A model generated the notes under the pieces. It was given only the letters and a program-made list of their open reading frames with translations, was not told where the DNA came from and did not search any database. The translations under genes and the position numbers were made by a program. DNA of 64,000 nucleotides from Cyprinodon diabolis (Eukaryota > Chordata > Actinopteri > Cyprinodontiformes > Cyprinodontidae): assembly GCA_030533445.1 (NCBI GenBank), contig CM060066.1:31899235-31963234 (forward strand), given 5' to 3'. Shown here in pieces: positions 12,274 through 24,201 of the stretch (positions are counted from its first letter, which is position 1; every line of letters begins with the position of its first letter).

Positions 12274-13339
12274 GAACACTCTGGCCAACAGACTAACCCA
12301 GCGGAAACACTCCGGAGGATGTTGGAGCAACAACAAACCCTCATTCAGAGCCACGACACCGCCCTCCGTGAGTTAAACATACGTCATGACGAAACAAATC
12401 GCTCATTACAGGAAATAGCCGGCTATCTTCAGAACGCTACACCTGGAACGGAGACCGTTCAACTTCCGGTACAAGATACTAATCCTCCACTCAGTTCAGG
12501 ACCCAATCCGTCGTTTGCTGAAATCCGCCGTTCACTTCCTGAAAAGTTTTTCGGCAATCCAAGTAAGTGCAAAGGATTTTTGTTCCAGTGTAGGCTCATT
12601 TTCGAGCATTCACAGTCTAGTTTTCCCAATGACAAGAGGAAAATAGCTTTTATTCTTGTCCGGAAAGGCCCTCGAATGGGTAAGCCAGATTTTGTTCAGA
12701 ATCTAGTTTTGGTTGTTCTTTTGGGGAATTATCCAGGAGTTCAAGCAAGTTTTCAATCAAGACACTGATAAGTCCACTGAATCTCGCGGACTTTTGGAGT
12801 TTAAACAGGGAAATAGAACTGTTGCTGAATTCTCAATCGACTTCTGGGTTAAAGCGGCTGCTTCCGGATGGAACGAATCCGCGCTCAAAATCGATTATTT
12901 TCATGCTCTTGACGATTCCATTAAGGACGAGCTGGCCACTCTCGATGAAACAGCAACCTTGGAGGAACTCATAAAGTTAACAATCCGCTTGGATGACAGA
13001 GTGCGAGCCAGATTCAAGTTTAGATTTAGAGGCCATGTTTTTTCTGTTTCTGCTCCAGCGGCTAGGACAAATGACACCTCTTCTTCCTCTGTTCCCTCAG
13101 AAGTTGAGTCCAGATCTAAGAGCCTTAATCCACCTGTATCTGTTCCTGTTTCTAAGACTCATTACGTCTCTCCTTCCACAGAATCCTCAGAAGTTGAGCC
13201 AATGCAGATCGATCACACCACATCTGAAGAGAGGCAAAGGAGGTTTAAGGAGAACCTTTGTATGTACTGTGGAGAACCGGGTCACTTTGTTTCAACCTGC
13301 CCAGCTAAGGTAAAAGCCGGGGTCTGCCAGAGGAAATGA
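12268..13339 (+). pseudogene. Gypsy gag (frameshifted)
   Basis: Gag of the retrotransposon; it would form the particle and bind RNA. The first frame (12268-12768) opens at an ATG in the LTR end and has a long coiled-coil-like N-terminus rich in Gln and Glu, then a capsid-like stretch (SLPEKFFGNPSKCKGFLFQC). Coding similarity then moves to another frame (from about 12735, IQEFKQVFNQDTDKS) and runs to 13339 with a CCHC zinc knuckle, CMYCGEPGHFVSTC, near its end. The change of frame at about 12665-12735, possibly with a small deletion, breaks the gene. The gag stop overlaps the protease ATG (ATGA at 13336-13339). Confidence 0.85.
12275..12285 (+). other. Self-priming type primer binding site
   Basis: AACACTCTGGC lies one base after the 5' LTR and is the exact reverse complement of the predicted RNA 5' end (11665-11675). 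Against the 3' LTR copy (16779-16790) the match is 12 bases. No tRNA-like TGG primer site follows the LTR. In Tf1 the first 11 nt of the RNA prime reverse transcription, so the same mechanism is inferred here. Confidence 0.7.
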
Positions 13340-13824
13340 GGAGTCTGGCGGACCATCTTCAATCTGAGAAATCTCCTCGCCTGCTGTTACCCGCAACTCT
13401 GTTTCTCGAAGATCAGTCCCTCACGTTATCAGCATTAATAGACTCAGGCTGTGGGAAGAATCTCATAGACTCTAGTTTGGTTAAACAATTGAACATAGAA
13501 ACCACCCCTTTAACTAAGCCTCTGAGAGTCTCGGCCCTCGATGGAAAAAGATTACCTCAGGTCACACACCAAACCAAGCCGCTCGAACTTTTGACCTCTG
13601 GTAACCACAGAGAGACCATATCCTTTTTTGTGTTTCCATTAGCCAGCTCATCCATAGTCCATGGATTTGAGTGGCTTCAACATCATAACCCACACATTAC
13701 TGGTCCAAAAGACATGTCAAGTCCTGGTCTGCATCCTGCCATGTTTCCTGTCTCCGCTCCGCCGCGCCATCAACTCAGTCTCTGGCCAGTCGTCAGGAGG
13801 CTGACCCGCCTGATCTTTCCTTAG
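13336..13824 (+). pseudogene. Gypsy aspartic protease
   Basis: A 162-codon frame starting at an ATG that overlaps the gag stop by four bases. It shows the retropepsin active site ALIDSGCGKNLID (Asp-Ser-Gly) about 35 residues in. It would cut the Gag-Pol polyprotein. Toward the end the frame drifts out of the expected reading: text for a [16 protein letters not shown] linker to RT is found in a different frame at about 13825-13870, so at least one frameshift separates protease from RT in this copy. Confidence 0.8.
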
Positions 13825-13869
13825 TACCTCCTGACTACCACGACCTGGCACCTGTTTTCAGTAAGGTTA

Positions 13870-16116
13870 GTGCACTATCTCTTCCCCCGCATAGACCTTA
13901 TGATTGTGCAATTGACCTTCTACCGGCTCTATAATATCTCCAAGCCCGAGAGGGAGACCATGGAAAATTATATTAATGAGTCCTTAGCCGCCGGTATAAT
14001 TCGACCTTCCTCATCTCCTCTCGGGGCCGGTTTCTTCTTTGTGGGGAAGAAGGATGGATCTCTGCGAACTTGTGTTGATTACAGAGGTCTAAATCAAATT
14101 ACAGTCAAGAACAAATACCCTTTACCATTGTTAGCATCTGCTTTTGAACCCGTCCAAGGAGCTAAGATTTTCACTAAGTTGGACTTGAGAAACGCTTATC
14201 ATCTCCTCAGAATTAGAGAGGGAGATGGATGGAAAACCGCATTTAAAACTCCTCTAGGGCAATTTGAGTATCTTGTTATGCCTTTTGGTCTGACCAACGC
14301 CCCTGCCTGTTTTCAGGCCCTGGTTAACGATGTTCTGAGAGATTTTTTTAACATCTTCGTTTTTGTCTATATTGATGACATTCTGATCTACTCCAAAAAC
14401 ATATCTGAACATAAGAAGCACGTCCGTTTGGTTCTTCAAAGACTCCTTGAAAACAAGCTGTTTGTCAAAGCTGAGAAATGTGAGTTTCATCATCTATCTG
14501 TCACCTTTCTAGGTTTTGTGCTCGAGGGCGGGCAGGTGAAGCCGTCAGAGGACAACATCAAGGCGGTTCTGGACTGGCCCACTCCCGAGAACCGAAAACA
14601 ACTACAAAGGTTTCTGGGGTTTGCAAATTTTTATAGAAGCTTCATCTGCAACTACAGCCAGACAGCTCAGCCTCTGACTGCCTTGACATCTGTAAAAAGG
14701 ACTTTTCACAGGTCTGCGGAGGCTGAGGCTGCATTTAATAAACTCAAGGCTCTGTTCTCTAATGCAGCCATCCTCATCCAACCTGACCCCTCCAAGCAAT
14801 TCATCTTGGAGGTGGATGCTTCTGATTCTGGGGTGGGGGCAGTCTTGTCCCAAGTGTCTGATTCTGACCAAAGAGCTCATCCATGCGCATTTTTCTCCCG
14901 CAGACTTTCGTCTGCAGAGCAAAATTACGACGTCGGAGACAGAGAACTCCTCGCAATTAAACTGGCTCTGGAAGAATGGCGGCATTGGCTGGAGGGGGCA
15001 GAGCATCCCGTTCTGGTATGGACAGATCACAAAAACTTATCTTACATTCAGTCTGCTAAACGATCCAATCCCTGTCAGTCCCATTGGTCCCTGTTCTTCT
15101 CTAGATTCAACCTGATTATTTCCTACCGGCCTGGTTCCAAAAACATTAAACCCGAAGCCCTTTCTCGCCTCTATGCTTCTGACAAACCTGAAACTCCTGA
15201 TACCATTCTCCCTGCCAGCTGTACTGTGGCAACAGTTTCCTGGGAAATCTCAGATCAGATTAAACTGGCCCAAGTTTCTGAACCCGACCCTGGTAACGGT
15301 CCACCAAACCGAACCTATGTTCCTTCTTCAGTTAGGTCCTGTCTCATCCACTGGATGCACACTTCAAAATTTTCAGCTCACCCTGAGGTAAGCAGAACCA
15401 TCTCTCTGATATCACGTCGATTCTGGTGGCCATCCCTCCATAAGGACATCAAGGAGTATGTCCTAGCCTGTCCCGTCTGCGCTCGCAACAAACCATCACA
15501 TCAACCTCCCTCTGGTCTTCTCCATCCACTACCTGTTCCGTCTCACCCTTGGTCCCACATCGCCGTGGACTTCGTAACTGGTTTGCCCGCATCTAGAGGT
15601 ATGACAACCATCTTCACCATCATTGATCGATTTTCAAAAGCCTGCCATCTTGTTCCCCTCAGAAAGCTTCCAACTGCCTTCCAGACAGCACAGCTCCTCG
15701 TTAAGCACGTGTTCAAATTACATGGAATCCCCCAGGAAATCTTGTCGGACAGAGGGCCTCAATTCACCGCACAGGTCTGGAAGCATTTCTGTTCTGCTCT
15801 TGACACTAACATCTCCCTAACATCAGGTTACCATCCACAATCCAATGGTCAAACGGAACGTCTAAACCAGGAACTAGAATCAACCCTCAGATGCTTTACT
15901 TCAACCAACCCGATCTACTGGAGCCAATATCTACACTGGGTAGAGTATGCATACAACTCCCACACATCATCTGCAACCGGTCTGTCCCCTTTCAAAATTT
16001 CCCTAGGATATCAGCCACCCTTGTTCCCACCGACAAAAAGGAAATCTCTGTACCATCAGTTCAGCATCACATCCGCCGTTGCCGAAAGATTTGGAAGGAC
16101 ACTATCACCGCTCTGA
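13870..16116 (+). pseudogene. Gypsy pol: reverse transcriptase, RNase H, integrase
   Basis: A 748-codon open frame with the core of pol. RT occupies about residues 1-240 and keeps the catalytic YIDDILIYS. RNase H follows with [16 protein letters not shown], the Glu of [13 protein letters not shown] and the Asp of VWTDHKN. Integrase has the His-His/CPVCARNK zinc site, then [19 protein letters not shown] and the Glu of SNGQTERLN, so the DDE triad is present. The frame ends early at 16116 by a frameshift; coding continues in another frame to 16628. Both ends are therefore broken although the catalytic core looks intact. It would copy and insert the element's DNA. Confidence 0.92.
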
Positions 16117-16628
16117 ACCGGACATCTGCCCAAAACAAATGATTCGCTGACCGCAAATGACGCCCTGCTCCCACCTACACACCCGGACAACAGGTTTGGC
16201 TTTCCACACGTGACATTCCTCTCAAATCCATGTCCCGTAAGCTCTCTCCCAGGTTCATCGGTCCATATAAAATCGAGCCCATCGTCAACCCGTCTGCCGT
16301 CCGCCTGCATCTGCCATCCTCACTCCGGATCCATCCAACATTTCACGTCTCTCAAATTAAACCTGTCCTGACCAGCCCTTTTTGCCCTCCGTCCGACTCC
16401 CCTCCACCCGCCCGGGACATTGATGGTCACCCTGCCTTCACCGTCCGCTGGATCGTAGACTCCCGTCGCCGGGGCCGCAGCTGGCAGTACCTGGTCGACT
16501 GGGAGGGCTACGGTCCGGAGGATCGCACTTGGGTTCCTGGATCCTTCATGCTCGACCCTGCTCTGATTACTGAATACCGTGAGTCTCTGCCATCTACTTC
16601 ATTTGGACCGCCAGGAGGCGGTCGTTGA
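16117..16628 (+). pseudogene. Integrase C-terminus with chromodomain
   Basis: After the break at 16116, coding text continues with stops near 16140 and 16160, then an open frame to 16628. It holds the integrase GPY/F-type segment ([13 protein letters not shown]) and, at the C-terminus, a chromodomain ([19 protein letters not shown]). In chromoviruses this module directs integration toward chromatin marks. The stop TGA at 16626-16628 is followed at once by the polypurine tract and the 3' LTR. Confidence 0.88.
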
Positions 16629-16639
16629 GGGGGGGGTAC

Positions 16640-17413
16640 TGTAGGGATCTGGAGGTCTGTCCACTTTCTCCACCAGAGGGCGTACGAGATCTCCTGGAGC
16701 CGGAGTTGATTGCACCACCTGTCACTCATCTGCTCATCAGGAGATCCGTATTTAAGGAGGCGGAGGACTTCTCTCCAGGGCCAGAGTGTTTGCCAGTAAC
16801 GGTTAGCAAGCCTGAGCCAACCAGCCTGTCTGAACCTCTGACTCCCTGAGAATCTGAACCTGATCTGTTTTTCTCCTCTCTGCTTTCTAGATTGAACCTG
16901 CCTGAAACCTGAAACCCTGAGTTTCTCTGCCGGTGATCTGCCTGTCCGTTCTTAGAAGAACTCTGGAGAACAATTCCTGTCAAAGATCTGCCTGCCCGCT
17001 CTCAGAAGATACTGGAAGGAAACTCTAATCTGTGATCTGCCAGCACTCAATTTAAGCTCTGCCTCCGCCTAGCCCTCAGCCTGCCGACAGCCTCTGGACC
17101 CTCAAGGTTCCCCCCCTCAGCTGCTCTGCTCAACTCCAGAACAGGTACCGCCCTGCACACTCTCATCCTGCAAAATACCTGGACCTCCACTAATTCCTCT
17201 GTCCCCCTCTGCAGTGAACCCACTCGTGACCAGTCCATTCTCTTCCTGGATCTGATTAATCTGTGTGCCTTTCAGAACCCACTCGTAACCAGACGATTTC
17301 CCCACTGGATCTGATCATTGAATGTGTACATTCGTCTTAAATAAACCTTTGAACTTTTCTCCTGCCTCTTAGCGTTCTGCATGTGGGTTAGACACGTTAA
17401 ACCAAACATGACA
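16640..17413 (+). repeat. 3' LTR of the Gypsy element
   Basis: 774 bp, begins TGTAGGGATC and ends ACATGACA. Compared with the 5' LTR it keeps a segment (about 16791-16827) that is also present in the solo LTR at 29504-30267, so the 5' LTR has lost it. TATTTAA box at 16749-16755. Confidence 0.93.
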
Positions 17414-17418
17414 AGATT

Positions 17419-17809
17419 AGTGTAAAATGATGAAACAGAGAACAAAAGTTACCCATAGTAAAAGAAACAGGACTACATTGAAAAACAGGCCAAACTCCAC
17501 CATCAGTAGACAGATATGCAGATGGCAGCAGCACAGCTGATATTTCAATCCACAGCTGAGCACTACTATCACAGGAAAAAGCAGAGAGAAGGTAAAGATA
17601 TAAGTGGAACTTAACAAATGCTGTAGAATGGGAGATTAGAGATAGAATTAAGCAAAATGAGAAAAAAAAATGTCTTTGTCCTCCAACAGCCCAAACATGT
17701 AGCAGAATAAATATAAAAAAAAATCTCAGGATAACTTCCTATTTTGAATATGATATGAGAAAGGTATAGCAACAGTAGGGCCAAGGAGAAAATTCTTCTT
17801 TGTCATCCA
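17419..17809. other. No recognised gene
   Basis: A-rich sequence between the Gypsy element and a hAT-related repeat copy. Nothing supported. Confidence 0.5.
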
Positions 17810-18169
17810 CTCTATTCAGCTGGGGGGGGAACGGTATCTGACAGTATCTGATGCGGTGTTAATATCATCAGGCTGCATTACCTCTACTCATGGGTGTGAA
17901 GTTTTTTAACAGGGCGTTCAGATCTGGTGAGTATATGAAATTAATAACTGGGGATGTCTAGTTCTGAAATCCTGTGTGTTTGGGTTGTTATAGATACAGC
18001 AACATCTATCTATCCATCCATCCATCCATCCATCTCCCTTTCTCCATATAGGCTAACATTTGATCGTTCACGCTCTCCATAGTTCCCCTGTGGCGCGAAC
18101 ACAGGGCAGCTGTTACGCGCCTTTAGCGAGCATGCGCGTTTCCTGTCGCTTGCGCAGTGAACTTGTACA
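17810..18169 (-). mobile_element. Fragment of microsatellite-carrying hAT-like element, copy A
   Basis: The reverse complement matches the inner element at 52260-52860: the same ATTCAGCTG end block, the GGCATCCCCAGTTATTAATT block, the microsatellite site and the ATCAAATGTTAGCCTATATG block. Here the microsatellite is only about 30 bp (TATC/CATC, 18004-18034), against about 160 bp in the other copy. It is cut on the right by a solo LTR. Confidence 0.7.
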
Positions 18170-18591
18170 TGTCAACAACGGGTGGTGAGGTTGCTTGAGG
18201 AGCCAAATGCAGAGATCAGTTCTGATTGCTTTAATTGGGTAACTGAGACAGACATCCAAAATGCAAAGTATAAAGAACCAAAAACCTTCAGGTTAAAATT
18301 AAGTGGGCAGCCAGAGATGAGGAAATGACACACAAGGAACCAGCACTGAGTGACTGCAGAGGTGGAGTATTTAAGGGGAACAGAACAAAGGATGGACTAA
18401 TGAGCTGAATAAGGAGCAGGTGTGAGTGGAACTAACTAGAAGGAACCCAAGGGCAAAGAAAACGAGCAAAGGGGACAACAGAGGGTAACTAAAGACTGCT
18501 TGAATATAATGGAAAATAAACCAAAGAACAAAACAGAACAACTGATAATGGAAAACTAAAAACTCAGTCACAAATGGGGAGAACCATAACA
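18170..18591 (-). repeat. Solo LTR, reverse orientation, 422 bp
   Basis: Bounded by TGTCAACAAC and CCATAACA (TG...CA) with nearly matching 5-bp flanks GTACA (18165-18169) and GTAAA (18592-18596). The interior has a TATTTAAGG box at about 18368. No internal element sequence is next to it. Orientation is taken from the reverse-complement reading TGTTATGG at its start and is moderately sure. Confidence 0.6.
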
Positions 18592-18596
18592 GTAAA

Positions 18597-19043
18597 TATG
18601 TGTTCAAAAACCAATACAAATATGAGAAAATTATGAATACAAAATGAACATACACATGTCTGATATTTATGAATTCAAAAATGCATAAATGAGGAGAAAT
18701 CGTTTTATTTAACTTTTAAGTCTTTTTCATTAAAATCGCTAGTACCAAAATTTATCCTTATTCCTTTATCGTACTCAAGAAATCTATTAACTAATTTAAT
18801 TTCATGCATGTGCCAATATTTTTTTAAGGTGAATAAAAAAAAAAATGAAGTAATTTTCAGACCAAAAAAAGAACCTGAATTCTGGTTTGACTGTTTTGAT
18901 CCAGTTGGGCTTTCTGAATAAAGTTGATTATTAGCTTCATCTAATTCTTCAACTTGAATGTTATACACCTCCAACCAAATGATTTGAGGAAGTATTACCT
19001 TTGATATTCACCATCAAGTTAGATATGCTCAATCTAACACTAC
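18597..19043. other. No recognised gene
   Basis: AT-rich sequence. A short minus-strand frame at 18974-18705 has no recognisable features. Confidence 0.5.
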
Positions 19044-19048
19044 AAAAA

Positions 19049-19767
19049 TGTTGGGATCTGGAGATTCACCACCTTCTCCAGCAGAGTGCGCTGTGGATCT
19101 CCTGGGCTGGAGCCCTCCAGCACAGCTGACGTTCATCAGCCCATCAGGAGACCTGCCTTTATAATCAGCAGCCAGGCCTTCCTTCAACGCCGCAGTGTTG
19201 ACCAAGTTTGGTTAGCGAACCTGAGCCTCTGTAACTACTAGAATCTTTGTCTCTAAGGAGAAACCCTATTCTAACCAGTCTCTGTCTTCTCGCTCACAGG
19301 AAACTTGTCTCTTGTCTGAAGCTCTAGATGAGCTTAGCCTGTTACCTGCCTGCCTGCCCTAGAGAGCCAAACCTGAAGATCTCACTCTGGAATCCACCTG
19401 CTGCTCTTAAGGAAAGAGCTAATCACTCCAACCAAGGTCTGTCACTGGAAAGTCAGAAGCTAGACGCTGCTGCTGAGCACTCTGCTGAACCAACGGTCTC
19501 TGGACCCAACCGGTTCCCCCTCTCAGAAAGGAAAGCCTGGACCTCTTCAAGGTATTCTCAGAAACATTTGAAAAGCAACGATTCATCTGTTAACCTGGCT
19601 AATCAAACTATCCGTCTCTGCAGACGCCTGAGAATCCCGCCCGGACCAGCTTACCTGAATCCAGTTCATGTTATCTTTGTGCAACCTTTAATAAACTCTG
19701 TTAAACTTTTTATCAGTCTCCAAGTGGTGTTCTGCATGTGGGTTTGATTCCTAAACCAACCATGACA
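19049..19767 (+). repeat. Solo LTR related to the Gypsy LTR, 719 bp
   Basis: Begins TGTTGGGATCTGGAG and ends ACCATGACA as in the full element at 11525-17413, and is flanked by AAAAA on both sides (19044-19048 and 19768-19772). TTTATAATC at about 19160 is a TATA candidate. The 139-codon frame inside (19328-19747) is LTR sequence, not a gene. Confidence 0.85.
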
Positions 19768-19772
19768 AAAAA

Positions 19773-21586
19773 TATGTACCGCAGGGTATTAAGATAGCTA
19801 TAATTAACCCTTTACTTCAGAAACCTTCTTTTGATCTTTCTTACTCATGTAATTTCCAAAGACAACACTGTGCATATGGATTACATAATTGTAGCACTGA
19901 AAATCATATTTGTCCCATTTTACTTGGGCACCATGTTTAACTAATTGCAAAAATACAGAGTTAGTATGGCTAGCAAATTGTCACGAACTTTAAAGCCTGT
20001 TCAAAAGTATCAATTTCTAAACAGACACAGACAGTTTTTTTCTGCAAACACATATCCCTCTACTGTGTAGCTATCCATCTGTGAGAGGCTGCCGACACAT
20101 AATGCTTTGAAAATCAGCATAATCGCACACAAATGGTGGAGAGTTGAGTCAAATTTCACACATATCAATGGTGCTTAGGGCTACTCCGTCCCAGCCTCTG
20201 ACCTTTAAGCAACGGGACTCTGGATGTTGTGGTACAACTATACGGCAACAAAATCAAAAGCAGATTCTGCTTAGATAGATGAGTAATATGAGGGACGTTT
20301 CAGATATAAATGTACAAGTGAGCTTTAGAGACAAAATTCTATATCTAATGGAAAGGTAAAGTTTTTTTTAAATTTATCTGGTTAATTTGTTTTCCTGAAT
20401 TATTAAGTCAAAACCATAAAGATAGACTTACATATACTTTAGTAGTCATTTTTTTAATCACAGAGTGTATACAAATAAAAAAAAACTTTTCAATCGTATC
20501 CATAGTTTGTTTGAACCAAACGATCAGTTAGTAAGAACTTATGAACTGAAAAGTTCATACACATGTTTCCTAATCCTTTTTATGGGTCTGTGCTTGAGAA
20601 TTAAGAACATCAAAATAAATATAGAGAAAACAGTAAAACAAACTGGCACTTCTTGAAAGAGCGTAACTGGCAAATTATCTTGCTCGACAAGTTCGTCATG
20701 CTCCTGTGGGGAAAATCAAATAAAATAATAGCAGCTTAACAGGAAAGATCAGTGAGCATTTCAGTTAATCCTCGTGATGACCTTTGTAGGAGATATGGAT
20801 GGGTAGCCATGAGGGTGTTTAGTAAAGAAGTGACTCAGGGACTTTAGGAAGAAAATTGGCTAGATTAGTTTCTGAGCCTTCTAGGTGCCTGAATTGGCAA
20901 TGATGAAACATTTTAATCTTTTCACTTGTCTAGGGTTAGTCCTTTAACTTAACCTTGGCAGCCTATGATTCTGTTGGCAAAATAAAAAACAGAAAAGTCC
21001 TTAAGAAAAACCTGCAGCTTTTTAGTTGCCAGTAAAGGTTGAACAAATTAAAACATTTGATACCAACATATGAATGTCTGTTTAATTCTTTAGATCCTTT
21101 AAAGGCAGGTCTATATTTGTTCTTTAGGGTGTACATAAACATCTCAGTTCAGTTTCTCATGCACCCTGTAACCTGCCTCCCCCTCGCACATATACACAGA
21201 GTCTACTGTTCCTTTGGCTTTAAGAACATCCAGTGTAAAGTCCAACTCTATAATTGCTGCTAGTGTGGTGTGGACAGACAGGTTGACTAGAGATTGGAGA
21301 TGACGCGCAGCCGTTATTACTCAACCAAATGCTGCTTTTTCAATTACTAAGGGTTTGACTAAGCATGCTGAAACAGACTTTGGGGTTCTCTGTTCAAAAG
21401 CCATTTCAACTCTAACTTGCTGCACAGCTTATATTGTCCCCAGAGTGAACAACACTGGACTAGACTTTTAACTGAACAAGTAAATCTGTATTTGTAGATT
21501 TTAAGGGAACGAAAAGGTAAAGAAAAAAACAAGAGAGGTAAAATAAACATACAAATTCAAAGACTGGCAACTTGTTTAAGGTTTTT
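19773..21586. other. No recognised gene
   Basis: Single-copy-looking AT-rich sequence with short frames only. Confidence 0.5.
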
Positions 21587-21627
<41 letters not shown>

Positions 21628-22871
21628 GTAGGTAGGTAGGTAGGTAGGTAGGTAGGTAGGTAGGTAGGTAGGTAGGTAGGTAGGTAGGTAGGTAGGTAGG
21701 TAGGTAGGTAGGTAGGTAGGTAGGTAGGTAGGTAGGTAGGTAGGTAGGTAGGTAGGTAGGTAGGTAGGTAGGTAGGTAGGTAGGTAGGTAGGTAGGTAGG
21801 TAGGTAGGTAGGTAGGTAGGTAGGTAGGTAGGTAGGTAGGTAGGTAGGTAGGTAGGTAGGTAGGTAGGTAGGTAGGTAGGTAGGTAGGTAGGTAGGTAGG
21901 TAGGTAGGTAGGTAGGTAGGTAGGTAGGTAGGTAGGTAGGTAGGTAGGTAGGTAGGTAGGTAGGTAGGTAGGTAGGTAGGTAGGTAGGTAGGTAGGTAGG
22001 TAGGTAGGTAGGTAGGTAGGTAGGTAGGTAGGTAGGTAGGTAGGTAGGTAGGTAGGTAGGTAGGTAGGTAGGTAGGTAGGTAGGTAGGTAGGTAGGTAGG
22101 TAGGTAGGTAGGTAGGTAGGTAGGTAGGTAGGTAGGTAGGTAGGTAGGTAGGTAGGTAGGTAGGTAGGTAGGTAGGTAGGTAGGTAGGTAGGTAGGTAGG
22201 TAGGTAGGTAGGTAGGTAGGTAGGTAGGTAGGTAGGTAGGTAGGTAGGTAGGTAGGTAGGTAGGTAGGTAGGTAGGTAGGTAGGTAGGTAGGTAGGTAGG
22301 TAGGTAGGTAGGTAGGTAGGTAGGTAGGTAGGTAGGTAGGTAGGTAGGTAGGTAGGTAGGTAGGTAGGTAGGTAGGTAGGTAGGTAGGTAGGTAGGTAGG
22401 TAGGTAGGTAGGTAGGTAGGTAGGTAGGTAGGTAGGTAGGTAGGTAGGTAGGTAGGTAGGTAGGTAGGTAGGTAGGTAGGTAGGTAGGTAGGTAGGTAGG
22501 TAGGTAGGTAGGTAGGTAGGTAGGTAGGTAGGTAGGTAGGTAGGTAGGTAGGTAGGTAGGTAGGTAGGTAGGTAGGTAGGTAGGTAGGTAGGTAGGTAGG
22601 TAGGTAGGTAGGTAGGTAGGTAGGTAGGTAGGTAGGTAGGTAGGTAGGTAGGTAGGTAGGTAGGTAGGTAGGTAGGTAGGTAGGTAGGTAGGTAGGTAGG
22701 TAGGTAGGTAGGTAGGTAGGTAGGTAGGTAGGTAGGTAGGTAGGTAGGTAGGTAGGTAGGTAGGTAGGTAGGTAGGTAGGTAGGTAGGTAGGTAGGTAGG
22801 TAGGTAGGTAGGTAGGTAGGTAGGTAGGTAGGTAGGTAGGTAGGTAGGTAGGTAGGTAGGGAGGGAGGGAT
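21587..22871. repeat. GATA/GGTA tetranucleotide array, about 1.28 kb
   Basis: Ten GATA units (21587-21626) pass into about 308 GGTA units without a single interruption (21627-22860), then three GGGA-type units. On the minus strand it reads as Pro-Thr-Tyr-Leu repeats in long frames, an artefact of a pure 4-bp repeat with no stops. Confidence 0.97.
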
Positions 22872-24201
22872 TGGTACTCTTCAACCAATCCTTAAACCTT
22901 CTCAACCCAGGAGCAACAACTTCTCATTTTATATTATATTTTTAAGAAAATTAGCTCAGTTAACATCAATGTAGCTCTGCTTATCTGGCACAGGGTTGTT
23001 ATAAATAGCAATCAAGAAACAGAAATACAGCCACATCTGGGTTAAATGTTGTTAATCGCTTAATCTATAATGTACAGGGATATACCACAATTAGCTTTTT
23101 CAAAGGGATGGAATATCGGCTTGGATAAAACTGATGTCTAAATAAAAAAAATATATAATAAATCAAAAAGGTTCATAAAGTGTTTTCATGGGGTGATAAT
23201 CTATTAGGACCAATAACACTGGCTCTAACTTAGGGATATCAAAATCTGTACCTTGAACCGTTAAGATCGTCTCTGCTTTAACACACATTAGGTCATTTGC
23301 AGGACTCTGATGAATTTTAACTGAAGAGGCAATAACACATTTTTTTCCAGGTGTGTTAGACCAGGGAGCTATCTAAAATTCATGTGAATTTAGTGTAAAA
23401 CATATTCTTTAAAGCTTTTTTATTTGTATTTTAAAGGGGCAAAGTACTATGTTTCTTTTTTCTTTTTTGGTTGTTTGTTTTTTATGTAGCACACTCTGGT
23501 AACATACAAACGCTTTCAAAAGATTAAAATATGGTGCTCTATTTGTGTTTTACACTTTGTTTTTCAGGGAATATCACAGGGTCCAAGAATTCAGCTTTTG
23601 CAGGACAGGGTGCTCTTAAAATGAGGGCCCTTGATGTCTTGGAAGTGTCCACTAAGAGCAGAGATAATGGGATCCAAATATCAAACTATTAGTTGTCAAT
23701 GGAAAATACAGGGCCGCACAAGCAAGGAATATGAAGAATAAAATTGGCTTAAACAGGGTCAGAGTCAGGCAAGGTTCAGAGACCGGAGATCAAAAAACGA
23801 ACCCCACTCAATGGTAAGGACTAGGCAAAAGCAGAGGCAGATTGGGTTGATAAACAAGAACGCACAAGGCTCATGGATCAGGGCTTGAATGCTGCAAAAA
23901 AAAAGCATCCAAGCTCACATTGAGTTGATGAAGAGCATTTGCTCAAATAGAGAAAAGCATGTAGATATGAGCAGTCAGCAGGAGAGGAAGCAGAAGTGAG
24001 CAGCCCAGTCAAAGCAGATCTAAAAAAAACATGACACAAAAGGGACAAGGTAAGCACTACCAGGACGAATATTGGTTTTTGTACATTATATTTCTTGAAG
24101 ATCAATCTTTCTTTTCTAATGTTATCTATAGGTGCAGTACATGACTAGACCCCTTAGTATCCTCTTTTTAGAGGTGTATGCTTGTGCATTCTTACTTTAT
24201 G
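22872..24201. other. No recognised gene
   Basis: AT-rich. The segment 23570-24050 contains purine-rich wording like that of LTR or repeat ends (CAGAGTCAGGCAAGGTTCAG) but its limits are not clear. Confidence 0.45.

Larger units (their letters stand above)
11525..17413 (+). mobile_element. Full-length chromovirus-type Ty3/Gypsy retrotransposon
   Basis: Complete layout LTR - gag - protease - RT - RNase H - integrase - chromodomain - purine tract - LTR. Both LTRs start TG and end CA. The 5-bp target duplication AGATT flanks it (11520-11524 and 17414-17418). The 3' LTR is preceded by a G-rich polypurine run at 16627-16636. Frameshifts and stops break gag and pol, so this copy is not autonomous. 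The C-terminal chromodomain and the self-priming type primer site place it near the sushi/Tf1-like chromoviruses known from fish; that placement is by recognition of domains, not by a tree. Confidence 0.93.

Noticed and set aside
19328..19747. 139-codon plus-strand frame
   Set aside because: Lies inside a solo LTR with target duplication; no known domain.
21460..22905. Long minus-strand frames coding Pro-Thr-Tyr-Leu repeats (481 and 443 codons)
   Set aside because: They are the readout of a pure GGTA array in frames without stops; no gene context.
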